From positions 868,001-932,000 of the forward strand of contig NZ_CP031557.1 in assembly GCF_003403075.1 (NCBI RefSeq): a stretch of DNA of 64,000 bases. Direction: 5' to 3'. Origin of the DNA: Flavobacterium psychrotrophum (GTDB lineage: Bacteria; Bacteroidota; Bacteroidia; Flavobacteriales; Flavobacteriaceae). The position numbers were made by a program, and so were the translations under genes. The notes below the pieces were generated by a model. That model saw only the letters and a list, made by a program, of their open reading frames with translations, ran no database searches and was not told where the DNA came from. Positions within the stretch are counted from its first letter, which is position 1; each line of letters opens with the position of its first letter. Shown here in pieces: positions 10,839 to 19,000 of the stretch.

Positions 10839-10965
10839 GGGGCTGTCTCAAGAGTGTTATTCTGAACGAAGCGATAGTGAAGCATCTCAAACAATTTAGT
10901 TTGTTGAGATTCCTCCTGTCGTCGGAATGACAAAAATGCTGAAATCAGCACTTTTGAGATTGCCC
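10839..10965 (+). repeat. 127-bp imperfect palindromic element (MITE/REP-like)
   Basis: The outer ends are imperfect inverted repeats: GGGCTGTCTCAAGAGTG near the left end and CACTTTTGAGATTGCCC at the right. Inside, ATTCTGAACG pairs imperfectly with CGTCGGAATGA, and a central stem is made by ATCTCAA and TTGAGAT. A T-run follows at 10966. It resembles the small dispersed repeats common in Bacteroidota intergenic DNA, but no second copy was seen in this window. It could also act as the xylA terminator. Confidence 0.6.
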
Positions 10966-11027
10966 TTTTTTATTACTTGCAAACTATAACGTTTTCATTA
11001 AATTCACAGTCCATTAAAAATAAGACC

Positions 11028-12137
11028 ATGATACAACCAAACGCTAAATTTCATTCGGCTACAGTTAAAACAATAGGGCTTTGTGCCGTTTTGAGCCTGG
11101 CTGCCTGTGGCGAAAAAAAGCAGGAAAAGGCTGAAGAAGCTGAAACCACTACAACTAAAGAAACCAAAACTTACCTGTCTGAACCACTGGTAAGTGACCT
11201 TTATACGGCAGACCCTTCTGCACACGTTTTTGAAGGGAAGATATACATTTACCCGTCTCACGATATTGATGCGGGAGTTAAAGAAAATGATAATGGCGAC
11301 CACTTTGCCATGAAAGATTACCACATTTTTTCTATGGATAGCATAGGAGGTAAGGTAACAGACCACGGCGTGGCACTGGATGTTAAAGATATTCCGTGGG
11401 CAGGCAGGCAGCTGTGGGCACCGGATGTGGCTTTTAAAAACGGTACCTACTACCTGTATTTTCCGCTGAAGGATAAAAATGATGTGTTCAGGATGGGGGT
11501 GGCTACAAGCAAATCTCCGGCTGGTCCTTTTAAGGCAGAAAAAGAACCGATAGCAGGTAGCTACAGTATAGATCCTGCGGTGTTTACTGATGATAATGGC
11601 GAATCGTACATGTACTTTGGGGGTATATGGGGCGGGCAGCTGCAACGCTGGGCTACTGGTAAATATGATGCTAACGGTTCTAAGACAGATGGACAGGACG
11701 ATACTAAACCGGCACTAAGCTGTAAAGTAGCTAAAATGAGCAAAGATATGCTGCATTTTGACGGTGCTGTTAAAGATGTAGTAATCGTAGATAAAGAAGG
11801 TAACCAACTACTTACCGGCGACCACGACAGGCGCTTTTTTGAAGGCTCGTGGGTGCATAAATTTAATGGCAAATACTATTTCAGTTATTCTACCGGAGAT
11901 ACGCATTACCTGGCGTATGCCACCGGAGATAATCCTTATGGACCGTTTACATACCAGGGTACGTTTATGGATCCTGTTCAAGGCTGGACAACACACCACT
12001 CTATTGTAGAGATAAAAGGTAAATGGTACATTTTTTACCATGATACGCAGCTGTCAGGTAAAACACACCTGCGTAATATTAAGGTTACCGAACTTAAGCA
12101 CAGTGCAGATGGTTCTATAGAACTTATAAAACCATAA
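11028..12137 (+). CDS. GH43 family lipoprotein (beta-xylosidase/arabinofuranosidase)
   Basis: A 369-residue protein starting at ATG 11028. The signal ends in lipobox SLAAC, so it is a lipoprotein, followed by a Glu/Thr/Lys-rich linker. The GH43 five-blade propeller shows its acid residues: ADPSAHVF (general base Asp), SIDPAVFTDDNG (pKa-modulating Asp) and FFEGSWVHKF (general acid Glu), plus LWAPDVAFKNGTYYLYFP. GH43 members here usually remove xylose or arabinose from xylo-oligosaccharides; the exact bond is not readable from sequence. It closes the xylan locus and could act on the cell surface or on the periplasmic face. A perfect 16-bp palindrome begins directly after its stop codon. Confidence 0.88.
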   Translation: MIQPNAKFHSATVKTIGLCAVLSLAACGEKKQEKAEEAETTTTKETKTYLSEPLVSDLYTADPSAHVFEGKIYIYPSHDIDAGVKENDNGDHFAMKDYHIFSMDSIGGKVTDHGVALDVKDIPWAGRQLWAPDVAFKNGTYYLYFPLKDKNDVFRMGVATSKSPAGPFKAEKEPIAGSYSIDPAVFTDDNGESYMYFGGIWGGQLQRWATGKYDANGSKTDGQDDTKPALSCKVAKMSKDMLHFDGAVKDVVIVDKEGNQLLTGDHDRRFFEGSWVHKFNGKYYFSYSTGDTHYLAYATGDNPYGPFTYQGTFMDPVQGWTTHHSIVEIKGKWYIFYHDTQLSGKTHLRNIKVTELKHSADGSIELIKP

Positions 12138-12138
12138 T

Positions 12139-12302
12139 TTACGATATATCGTAATAAACTTAGTAGAAAGGGTAGGATAGATATCCTGAAATTGCAGTAA
12201 TACTGAGAAGTGAAAAATGGTTAATAGATTGGGTTATTAGTTTAAGTTCCTGGCACACTACGCAAAATAGAATTGGGTGTATTTTGCGTAGTCCCTGCAG
12301 GG
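12139..12302. other. Structured intergenic region with three palindromes
   Basis: The 490-base gap between the convergent GH43 and response-regulator genes holds no convincing gene. It contains a perfect 16-bp palindrome TTACGATATATCGTAA (12139-12154), a perfect 13-bp inverted repeat with a 10-base loop (arms 12257-12269 and 12280-12292, ACTACGCAAAATA), and directly after it the 10-bp palindrome CCCTGCAGGG (12293-12302). The hairpin could be a terminator for the GH43 gene, though no T-run follows. Confidence 0.6.
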
Positions 12303-12462
12303 TTATTATTTTGTTAATTGTAATAGTAAAGCTTTCATTCTGTCAGAAATGGTGTAATATTTGATGTGCTTTACAAGGCTATAAGTAGCCACTATTAAAT
12401 TCGGCATCTATCTGATAATTCCTACATAATAAAATTTAGATGTATTTTTTACACAAAGTTAT

Positions 12463-12498
12463 GGCCTGCCGGTTGGTTCCCGGTAGGCCTGTTTTGTT
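12463..12498 (+). terminator. Hairpin terminator downstream of the GH43 gene
   Basis: A 10-bp stem, GGCCTGCCGG against CCGGTAGGCC with one G-T wobble, is followed by TGTTTTGTT. It sits between convergent genes, so it could serve either side. The left arm is the same as in the terminator at 52039. Confidence 0.65.
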
Positions 12499-12627
12499 AT
12501 ATGCCGAGTATATTTATTATAACACCATTTATGAATATATCTTAGCCTGATTTTTTCTACTATTTTATGTTTCCTCGACTTTGCGTGACAAATTATTTAG
12601 GCTGAGTTATATTAATAATTGATATAA

Positions 12628-13299
12628 CTAAGCCATAAGATCATCCAGGCTCAGTATATCTTTACGAAGAGAGTATAATACCAGGCCGGCCATATTTTTA
12701 GACTGTGTTTTTAGCAGCAGGTTATTGCGGTGCCCTTCTACCGTGCGGTAATTTATAAACAGCATATCGGCAATTTCTTTAGTAGAATATTGCAGGCATA
12801 TAAGGCGTATTATTTCACGTTCGCGGTTGGTAAGCGGCTCACTGTCGAAGCTGAATTTAGATTCTTTAAGTACGCTCAGGTTATCTTTTATTATACCCAG
12901 TACCTCATCATTATAATAATACCCTTTAATAGCCACTTCACGAATGGTAAACAGCAATACATCGGGCGATGTGTTTTTTACCAGATAGGCTGCCGCGCCC
13001 ACATTTATCATATTGGCAACAAACAATTTGCTGTCATAGCTGGTAAGGGCAATAATCTTAATATCGGCAAACTCATCGTTTATAATTTTGCTGGCTTCTA
13101 CTCCGTTGAGTTCCGGCATTTTTAAGTCCATCATAATAATATCCGGCAGGTCTTCCGAGGCTCTTAAATACTCTAACAGTTCGTTACCATTACCTGCTTC
13201 AAATATGACTTTTATATCCGGTTCGCGCTTCAATATGAAAGATATACCACTCCTGAATAGCAGTTCGTCATCGACTATGGCTATATTGATGGTTTTCAT
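12628..13299 (-). CDS. NarL/LuxR-family response regulator
   Basis: A 223-residue two-domain response regulator. The receiver domain (about 1-120) has the acidic pair VDDE at 9-12, the phospho-acceptor Asp58 in IIMMDLKMPE, and the conserved Thr in ALTSYDSK. A LuxR-type helix-turn-helix spans about 152-215 (EPLTNREREII, KEIADMLFINYRTVEGHRNNLL). It lies three bases after the histidine kinase gene and is almost certainly its partner. Targets are not visible. The proximity to xylan and surface-protein genes is suggestive only. Confidence 0.93.
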   Translation of the reverse strand: MKTINIAIVDDELLFRSGISFILKREPDIKVIFEAGNGNELLEYLRASEDLPDIIMMDLKMPELNGVEASKIINDEFADIKIIALTSYDSKLFVANMINVGAAAYLVKNTSPDVLLFTIREVAIKGYYYNDEVLGIIKDNLSVLKESKFSFDSEPLTNREREIIRLICLQYSTKEIADMLFINYRTVEGHRNNLLLKTQSKNMAGLVLYSLRKDILSLDDLMA

Positions 13300-13302
13300 T
13301 TA

Positions 13303-14103
13303 TTAGAATGTAAATGTTATTGTAGTACCCTGGTTAATAACAGACTGTATATCGAATGAGCCTTTAAGGTAATTAATGCGGCTTTCGATGTTTTTCATAC
13401 CCAGTCCTTTTTTATTATCAGAGCTTTCAGTATCAAATCCCAGTCCGTTATCTTTATAATGGCAGGTAGTTAATGCGGCATCACCGTCAAAGCGGATGCT
13501 TATATTTGTGGCCTTACCATGGCGTATAGAGTTATTGAGCAGTTCCTGCAATATCCTGAAAACGTGCATGTGCTTTTCGCTTTCGGCAGGGTCAAACTCA
13601 ATAGTATTTTCATAAGTAATATTTACATTTTCGAGTGTATTAAACTCCTTACACAATTCGAGTATGGCAGCATGTATGCCAAATTTATCAAACACCGGAG
13701 GAAATAGGTTGTGCGCAATGCGTCTTGAATTTTCGAGTACTTTAGAGGATAGCCCTATTATGATACCGGTTACCTCATCCTGTTTTTCTTTAGTAAGCCC
13801 GCCAATGCTCAGCAGGTGCGAGTTGATAGAAATGATATTTAGCTTAGAGCTAATGTCATCGTGCAGGTCCTGGGCAATACGTTTACGTTCTTTTTCCTGA
13901 ACCTCAAGGGTGGCATTTAAAAGTAGCTTGTTGTGTTGCAGTTCAAGATCTTTTTTTTCAAGTTCCTGTTGTATGAATTTTTTTTGAGAGAAATGAAAAA
14001 ATAATAACAGTATTGTACCCGCAGCAAACATAAAAATAATACCACTGAGCATCAGTAGGCCTATTTTATTGTTTTGTAAAAAAAGTGCTGTTTCCATTCC
14101 CAT
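13303..14103 (-). CDS. NarL-type sensor histidine kinase
   Basis: A 266-residue kinase with one N-terminal membrane helix (about 15-38), then a coiled coil, then a HisKA_3 dimerisation segment with the phospho-acceptor His81 in RIAQDLHDDISSKLN. A C-terminal HATPase domain follows (LQELLNNSIRHG N-box, DNGLGFD, GLGMKNIESRI). It has no extracellular sensor domain of its own. It overlaps the end of the upstream membrane-protein gene by 43 bases. That fits a sensing unit in which the membrane protein supplies the input. The short amphipathic segment before the helix is typical of Bacteroidota kinases of this class, so I keep the upstream start. Confidence 0.92.
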   Translation of the reverse strand: MGMETALFLQNNKIGLLMLSGIIFMFAAGTILLLFFHFSQKKFIQQELEKKDLELQHNKLLLNATLEVQEKERKRIAQDLHDDISSKLNIISINSHLLSIGGLTKEKQDEVTGIIIGLSSKVLENSRRIAHNLFPPVFDKFGIHAAILELCKEFNTLENVNITYENTIEFDPAESEKHMHVFRILQELLNNSIRHGKATNISIRFDGDAALTTCHYKDNGLGFDTESSDNKKGLGMKNIESRINYLKGSFDIQSVINQGTTITFTF

Positions 14104-14702
14104 AAAATAAGTAGTTGGTATATGTTAAAAAGTATGATGTTTATAATCCAGAGCACGTAAAACATATCATCGCTAAGCGTTGCTGTAAGTGCTGATGCTG
14201 TTGAAAAAAAAACCAGTGTACTGCTTATCAGGTAAATAAATATACCTATGGTGATATAGTTGAAAACTGATTTTTTAGATAGAAGTTCAAACAAATAGAG
14301 TAAGCAATAGCCAATAAGTAAAATAGATGTAATTAAAAATCCTGTGGTATTAACGGTGTAGTACACCGCCGGATCAAGTACATAGTGTAAAATGAGGCCC
14401 GCAAGGGTAATGCCTGAAGCATACTTTACCATATCAGCTTTTTTTCTGTCTGAAGGTAAAAGCAGCCGGTAAAAAAAAAGACTTAGCAATATAAATTGGT
14501 AAAAAAGATAATAACCTGACAAAAAAAGGTTGTTCAGTCCATTCAATGCCATACCCACAGTGGCGGTCTGGATAATAAATATACCCACCAGGTATACTGT
14601 AAAACACTTGTAGGCACTGTTGTTATTCTTAAAACGCAAAAAGTAGGCAACACTGTTTATAAGTAATAATATGATCCCTATATATGACAGGATTGCTAGC
14701 AT
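14061..14702 (-). CDS. Polytopic membrane protein upstream of two-component pair
   Basis: A 213-residue hydrophobic protein with about six or seven predicted membrane helices separated by short loops. No catalytic motif was recognised. Its 3' end overlaps the histidine kinase start by 43 bases, so the three genes form a tightly packed minus-strand operon. A role as sensory input or accessory subunit for the kinase is inference. A -7 box lies just upstream at 14716-14723. Confidence 0.85.
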   Translation of the reverse strand: MLAILSYIGIILLLINSVAYFLRFKNNNSAYKCFTVYLVGIFIIQTATVGMALNGLNNLFLSGYYLFYQFILLSLFFYRLLLPSDRKKADMVKYASGITLAGLILHYVLDPAVYYTVNTTGFLITSILLIGYCLLYLFELLSKKSVFNYITIGIFIYLISSTLVFFSTASALTATLSDDMFYVLWIINIILFNIYQLLILWEWKQHFFYKTIK

Positions 14703-14715
14703 ATAATTTTATGTA

Positions 14716-14723
14716 CAAATTTA
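14716..14723 (-). promoter_or_regulatory. -7 promoter box candidate for the two-component operon
   Basis: On the minus strand the sequence is TAAATTTG, an exact TAnnTTTG match ending 14 bases before the start codon of the membrane-protein gene. The untranslated leader would be very short. Confidence 0.45.
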
Positions 14724-14740
14724 TTAGTATTAAATAATAA

Positions 14741-14763
14741 ACAGGACGGAACCTCCGCCCTGT
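14741..14763 (-). terminator. Terminator hairpin for the 128-residue protein gene
   Basis: Read on the minus strand, ACAGGGCGGA pairs with TCCGTCCTGT (one G-T wobble) around a three-base loop and runs into TTATTATTTAA. It lies 15 bases after the stop of the 14779-15165 gene. Confidence 0.65.
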
Positions 14764-14778
14764 TTAGCTAAACCTGTT

Positions 14779-15165
14779 TTATTTAATGTCGTTAAAAGGA
14801 CTTACAGAACTACACTCTCTTGGGCACGGCATACTAAAGTCGTAAACTTTGCCTGTGTGTTTCATTCCTGGTAACATATCGTCATAAGTAACGCTACCAT
14901 CTTCGTGCTGGGTAGAAATGGTACCTACCAGTACAAGTTTTGCATTATTGTTCTCATCAATGCCAAGGTAAGCCCTTGCTCCACTTGCACCTGACTCTGC
15001 TAAACCTGTTAAAGCTGCTAAATCCAGGTGAGGTATGTAAAACCCATGAAGTTTGTTGTAAGCAAACTTTGTTTCAGGATCCCTCCATCGTTTTGCATTA
15101 GCAAGAGCTTTGTCAAGGGGAAATATAAGTCCCTCTGGGTAATCTTCTGGTTCTAAATCTTTCAT
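14779..15165 (-). CDS. Uncharacterised 128-residue protein with C-terminal CPxxC-like tail
   Basis: I do not recognise a named family with certainty. The protein has no signal peptide. It has a hydrophilic N-terminus rich in acidic residues, a central LHGFYIPHLDLAALTGL segment, a strand pair (ARAYLGIDENN, LVLVGTIS) and an unusual ending, YDFSMPCPRECSSVSPFND, with two cysteines three residues apart. I recall similar tails on uncharacterised Bacteroidota proteins. It has its own terminator and is divergent from the tail-collar protein gene; the shared 147-base upstream region could coordinate them. Function is unknown. Confidence 0.75.
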   Translation of the reverse strand: MKDLEPEDYPEGLIFPLDKALANAKRWRDPETKFAYNKLHGFYIPHLDLAALTGLAESGASGARAYLGIDENNNAKLVLVGTISTQHEDGSVTYDDMLPGMKHTGKVYDFSMPCPRECSSVSPFNDIK

Positions 15166-15277
15166 AATTTGTTTGTATTGATTAATGTTAATATTAGTTC
15201 TAAAGGTAGCAAAATTGCAAAATGATTGTTAAAAAAAAACACGTGTTTCTACCTGTATTTAAAAAATGACTGAGGTA

Positions 15278-15285
15278 TAGCTTTG
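15278..15285 (+). promoter_or_regulatory. -7 promoter box candidate for the tail-collar protein gene
   Basis: TAGCTTTG matches TAnnTTTG and lies 27 bases before ATG 15313. No clear -33 element is seen. Confidence 0.4.
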
Positions 15286-15312
15286 TCCTATAACCACATA
15301 AACAATTATATC

Positions 15313-15870
15313 ATGGAAGAGTACATCGGAATTATCAAACTTTTTGCAGGCAGTTTTGTACCAAACGGATGGGCAGAATGCAATGGTCAGCTCGTGCCAA
15401 TTCACCAGGCGTCAACCCTGTATTCAATTTTAGAAAATACTTATGGCGGTGATGGTATAAACACATTTGCCTTACCAGATCTTAGGGGCAGGATACCGGT
15501 AGGCCTTGGTGCCCAGCCGGGTGGTGCTTCATACAAACAGGGTGTAACGGGAGGTACAGAAGGTATTGTGCTTACTGATAAGCACTTGCCAGAGCACAGC
15601 CACACTGCAAAATTTAACCTTAGTAACGCCGCGGGCGATGCCGCTGCGCCAGAGGCTGACTCTGTTATTGGAACACCTAACTACCCCGATGGGCGTGGCC
15701 AGGCAAATTCAAACTTATACAACAAGACCGCTGCTAATGTTGCAAATACTAAAATGATATCTGTAGACAATGCAGGACAAACCAAACCCAATGGTATTGA
15801 TTTAAGACAACCTTACATGGGTATGCGTTATATTATTTGTGTAAGTGGTTTGTACCCACCTCGTGCTTAA
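15313..15870 (+). CDS. Phage tail collar domain protein (microcystin-dependent-protein type)
   Basis: A 185-residue protein beginning at ATG 15313 (MEEYIGIIKLFAGSFVP). The start matches family members that begin directly with this segment, so the in-frame extension to 15283 is not used. The tail-collar domain fills the first 75 residues: NGWAECNGQLVPI, LENTYGGDGINTFALPDLRG. The C-terminus closes with QPYMGMRYIICVSG, also family-typical. Bacterial members occur outside prophages and their role is unsettled; no other phage genes are nearby. A terminator follows, and the next gene encodes a large SprB-repeat surface protein. Confidence 0.85.
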   Translation: MEEYIGIIKLFAGSFVPNGWAECNGQLVPIHQASTLYSILENTYGGDGINTFALPDLRGRIPVGLGAQPGGASYKQGVTGGTEGIVLTDKHLPEHSHTAKFNLSNAAGDAAAPEADSVIGTPNYPDGRGQANSNLYNKTAANVANTKMISVDNAGQTKPNGIDLRQPYMGMRYIICVSGLYPPRA

Positions 15871-15940
15871 CTAATCTTTAAAGTATGCCGGGTTTATATC
15901 CAAGTTACATTTAAGCCTAAAATATTTACTACCTAAACTT

Positions 15941-15960
15941 AAAAGCGTCACGCTTTTTTT
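15941..15960 (+). terminator. Terminator after the tail-collar protein gene
   Basis: AAAAGCG-TCA-CGCTTTT with seven T in the 3' arm and tail, 70 bases after the stop codon. Confidence 0.7.
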
Positions 15961-16079
15961 AGGATAGTTAAATAGCGATTATAAATGTATGTTATTTAGG
16001 CTGCAGGCGCGGCAATTTTAAAAGAAAGTAAACTTACGCATCCCGGTAAACTGCTTAAACCATTAAATAAATCAACAAG

Positions 16080-19000
16080 ATGAAAAAATATTACCTCTTA
16101 GCACTATTGCTCATGCTATTTGGCAATCATTATCTATCGGCTCAGATAATAACCGAGACTTTTGATAATGAGCCCAATAATGCAACTTCCTTTTCTGAAG
16201 GGGGCATAACATTTAACATAACTTCTCAGCAAAGTTATTTCTACGTGCAGGGTGCCTTTCCTAATACCGGATGGAATGGTAATGCAAAAGACAATAAATA
16301 CCTGGATAACAGCTATTATACTTCTTCCAGTCGTGGTGTAGAGTTTACCATGAGTACCGCAAATGGTGCAGCCATCAATTTAAAAAGCTTGTGGATATAT
16401 GTATCTACTACCAGCCTTAACCTTTCGCCCGTTGGCACATTAACCATTACAGGCAAACGGGGTGGGTCAGTAGTATATAGCGCCAGCAGGAGTAACCCGT
16501 TTAACCCATCTGCAAGTACTAACAACGGTTTTACCCTGTTTGACATGGCAACCCTTGGCAATCAGGATAACAGTAATACAGTAATAGACCAAATTGTTAT
16601 AACTACAGATATAGGTATTGGTTACCTGTCTGTAGATGCCATGAAATTTGAGTGCGCGCCGGTAACTCTTACAGCATCATCTCAAACAAATGTATCGTGT
16701 TATGGTGGCAATAACGGAAAGGCTACAGCATCGTTTGCCCCAAGTGGCACTTTAACTTATAACTGGTTGCCGGGCAATCCGGCGGGCGATGGTACAGCGA
16801 GTGTAACAGGCCTTACTGCGGGTACCTGGACGTGTACTGCAACTAATGCTTGTGGCAAAAATTTTACTCAGGTCTTTCATATAACTGAGCCCGCAGCCTT
16901 AAGTGCAACATCTCAAATTACAGATATAAATTGTTATGGCAATGCCACAGGCAGCATAACGGTAGCCGCTGCAGGCGGAGCAACTCCTTATACCTATTTA
17001 TGGACAACAGGCGAAACAACGGCATCTTTATATGATAAACCTGCCGGAAATTACAGCCTTACCATTACCGATGCTAATGGGTGTACACTTAGTCAAAACT
17101 ACACAATTTCTCAGCCAGCTGCACCGCTAAGTGGTATAGCAGCGCAAAGCAATGTATTGTGTTATAATGCTGCAACGGGGCAAGCTTCTCTTGCAGTATC
17201 CGGTGGAACACCGCCCTATAGCTATGCCTGGAGTAACGGGCATACAGGAGAAGCTCTTACTAATGTTGGCGCAGGAGATTATAGTTTAACAGTAACCGAT
17301 GCTAAAGGCTGTACCCTAACTCATCCTTTTAACATTTCACAACCTTTGTCAGCACTGGCAGCCACTACTAATAAAACAGATATTTTGTGTTATGGTAGCA
17401 GCACAGGAAATGCGGGAGTAACGGTATCCGGAGGTACCACTCCTTACACGTACCTTTGGTCTAATGGTGCTACAACAGCAACAATTTCTAACATAATAGC
17501 CGGAAATTATAGTGTAACTATAACCGACGGAAACGGTTGCACACTTGTAGAAGATTTTACAATAGTACAACCGGCTATTGCTTTGAGTGCTACAATTAGT
17601 GCAACAGATATTTTATGTTTCGGCACGAACACCGGAGCTGCCGGGACCTCGGTTTCCGGTGGGACTGCCCCATATACATATGTATGGTCATCTGGAGAAG
17701 TTACAGCTTCACTAAGCAACAAGGCTGCCGGAAATTATTCGGTTACCGTTACAGATGCAAATGGCTGTACACTTGTAAAAGATATAACCCTGGCGCAACC
17801 AGCAGCATCTTTGTCTGCCATTATGTCTAAAACCGATGTGCTTTGCACCGGTGCGGCAACAGGTACGGCAAATGTATTGGTATTGGGTGGCGTATCTCCT
17901 TACACCTATCAGTGGTCGTCTGGACAAAGCACAGCATCGGTAACGGGGCTACAGGGCGGAGCTTATTCGGTTACCGTTACAGATGCTAATGGGTGTACCA
18001 TTGAAAAAGATATAACCATAAACGAGCCAACTGCACTTGATGTAATTATGGATTACGCCTGGCCTTTATGCTATGGCGAGGCTAACGGTACAGCTTCAGT
18101 AAATGTTAGTGGTGGTATAGCACCTTACACTTATCTGTGGTCTACAGGGGCAACAACTGCAGGTGTTGAAAACCTTCCGGCAGGAAATTACAGCATAACG
18201 GTGACTGATGGTAATGGCTGCTCAGATACCAAAATTTTTGAACTATTAAATCCATATATACTAAGTATAGATGAGATTATTACAAATAATGCTGTGTGCC
18301 ATGGCTCAGACTCCGGCAGTATTACTATAAACAGCATGAGAGGAGGCACGGCGCCATATAGTTACCTGTGGTCTAATGGGGCTACTACAAATTATATCAA
18401 TAACCTGGCAGCGGGTACTTATAGTGTAATGGTTACTGATGCTAACGGATGTTCTGTTAGCGAAACGAGAACAATAAACCAGCCGGCAGCACCAATGTCT
18501 GCCACGGCTATAAAAACAGATGTTAGCTGCTATGGCGCTGCAAATGGCTATGTAATTATAGATGCGCAGGGCGGCACAGCTCCCTATACCTTTCAGGTAT
18601 TTCCTTCGGGCAACTACAACTGGAATTCAACTATTACAGGGCTTGCACCCGGCGATTACAGTGTACTTGTAAAAGATGCCTTTAACTGTAGCGCTACTGT
18701 GGCATTTACCATTTCACAGCCCGAACCTTTAAGTGCAACGGTTGCCACTACAGATTATGCCTGCGGATTATCTTCACAAGGATCTGCCAGCGCAACTGTT
18801 AGTGGTGGTGTGGCTCCATATACCTATTCATGGTATCCGTACGAACGCGACGGCTCCATGGCAGATAACCTTCCGGGCAGGGATGATTACAGGGTAACTA
18901 TTACAGATGCTAACCAATGTAGTGTTACAAAGTATTTTGTAATAAACAACGCATCTGAGTGCGGGGTTACAACAACCTGGAATGGTAGTTCGTGGAGTAA

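Noticed and set aside
10391..10951. Minus-strand open frame of 186 codons
   Set aside because: It is the antisense shadow of xylA and the palindromic element, and shows no protein-like conservation.
15313..15870. Prophage, because of a tail-collar domain
   Set aside because: No other phage structural, integrase or lysis gene lies nearby; such proteins occur widely as single genes in Bacteroidota.
16669..18948. Regular repeats that might suggest a CRISPR array
   Set aside because: The repeats are long, protein-coding, in frame and without spacers; they encode SprB-type domains.
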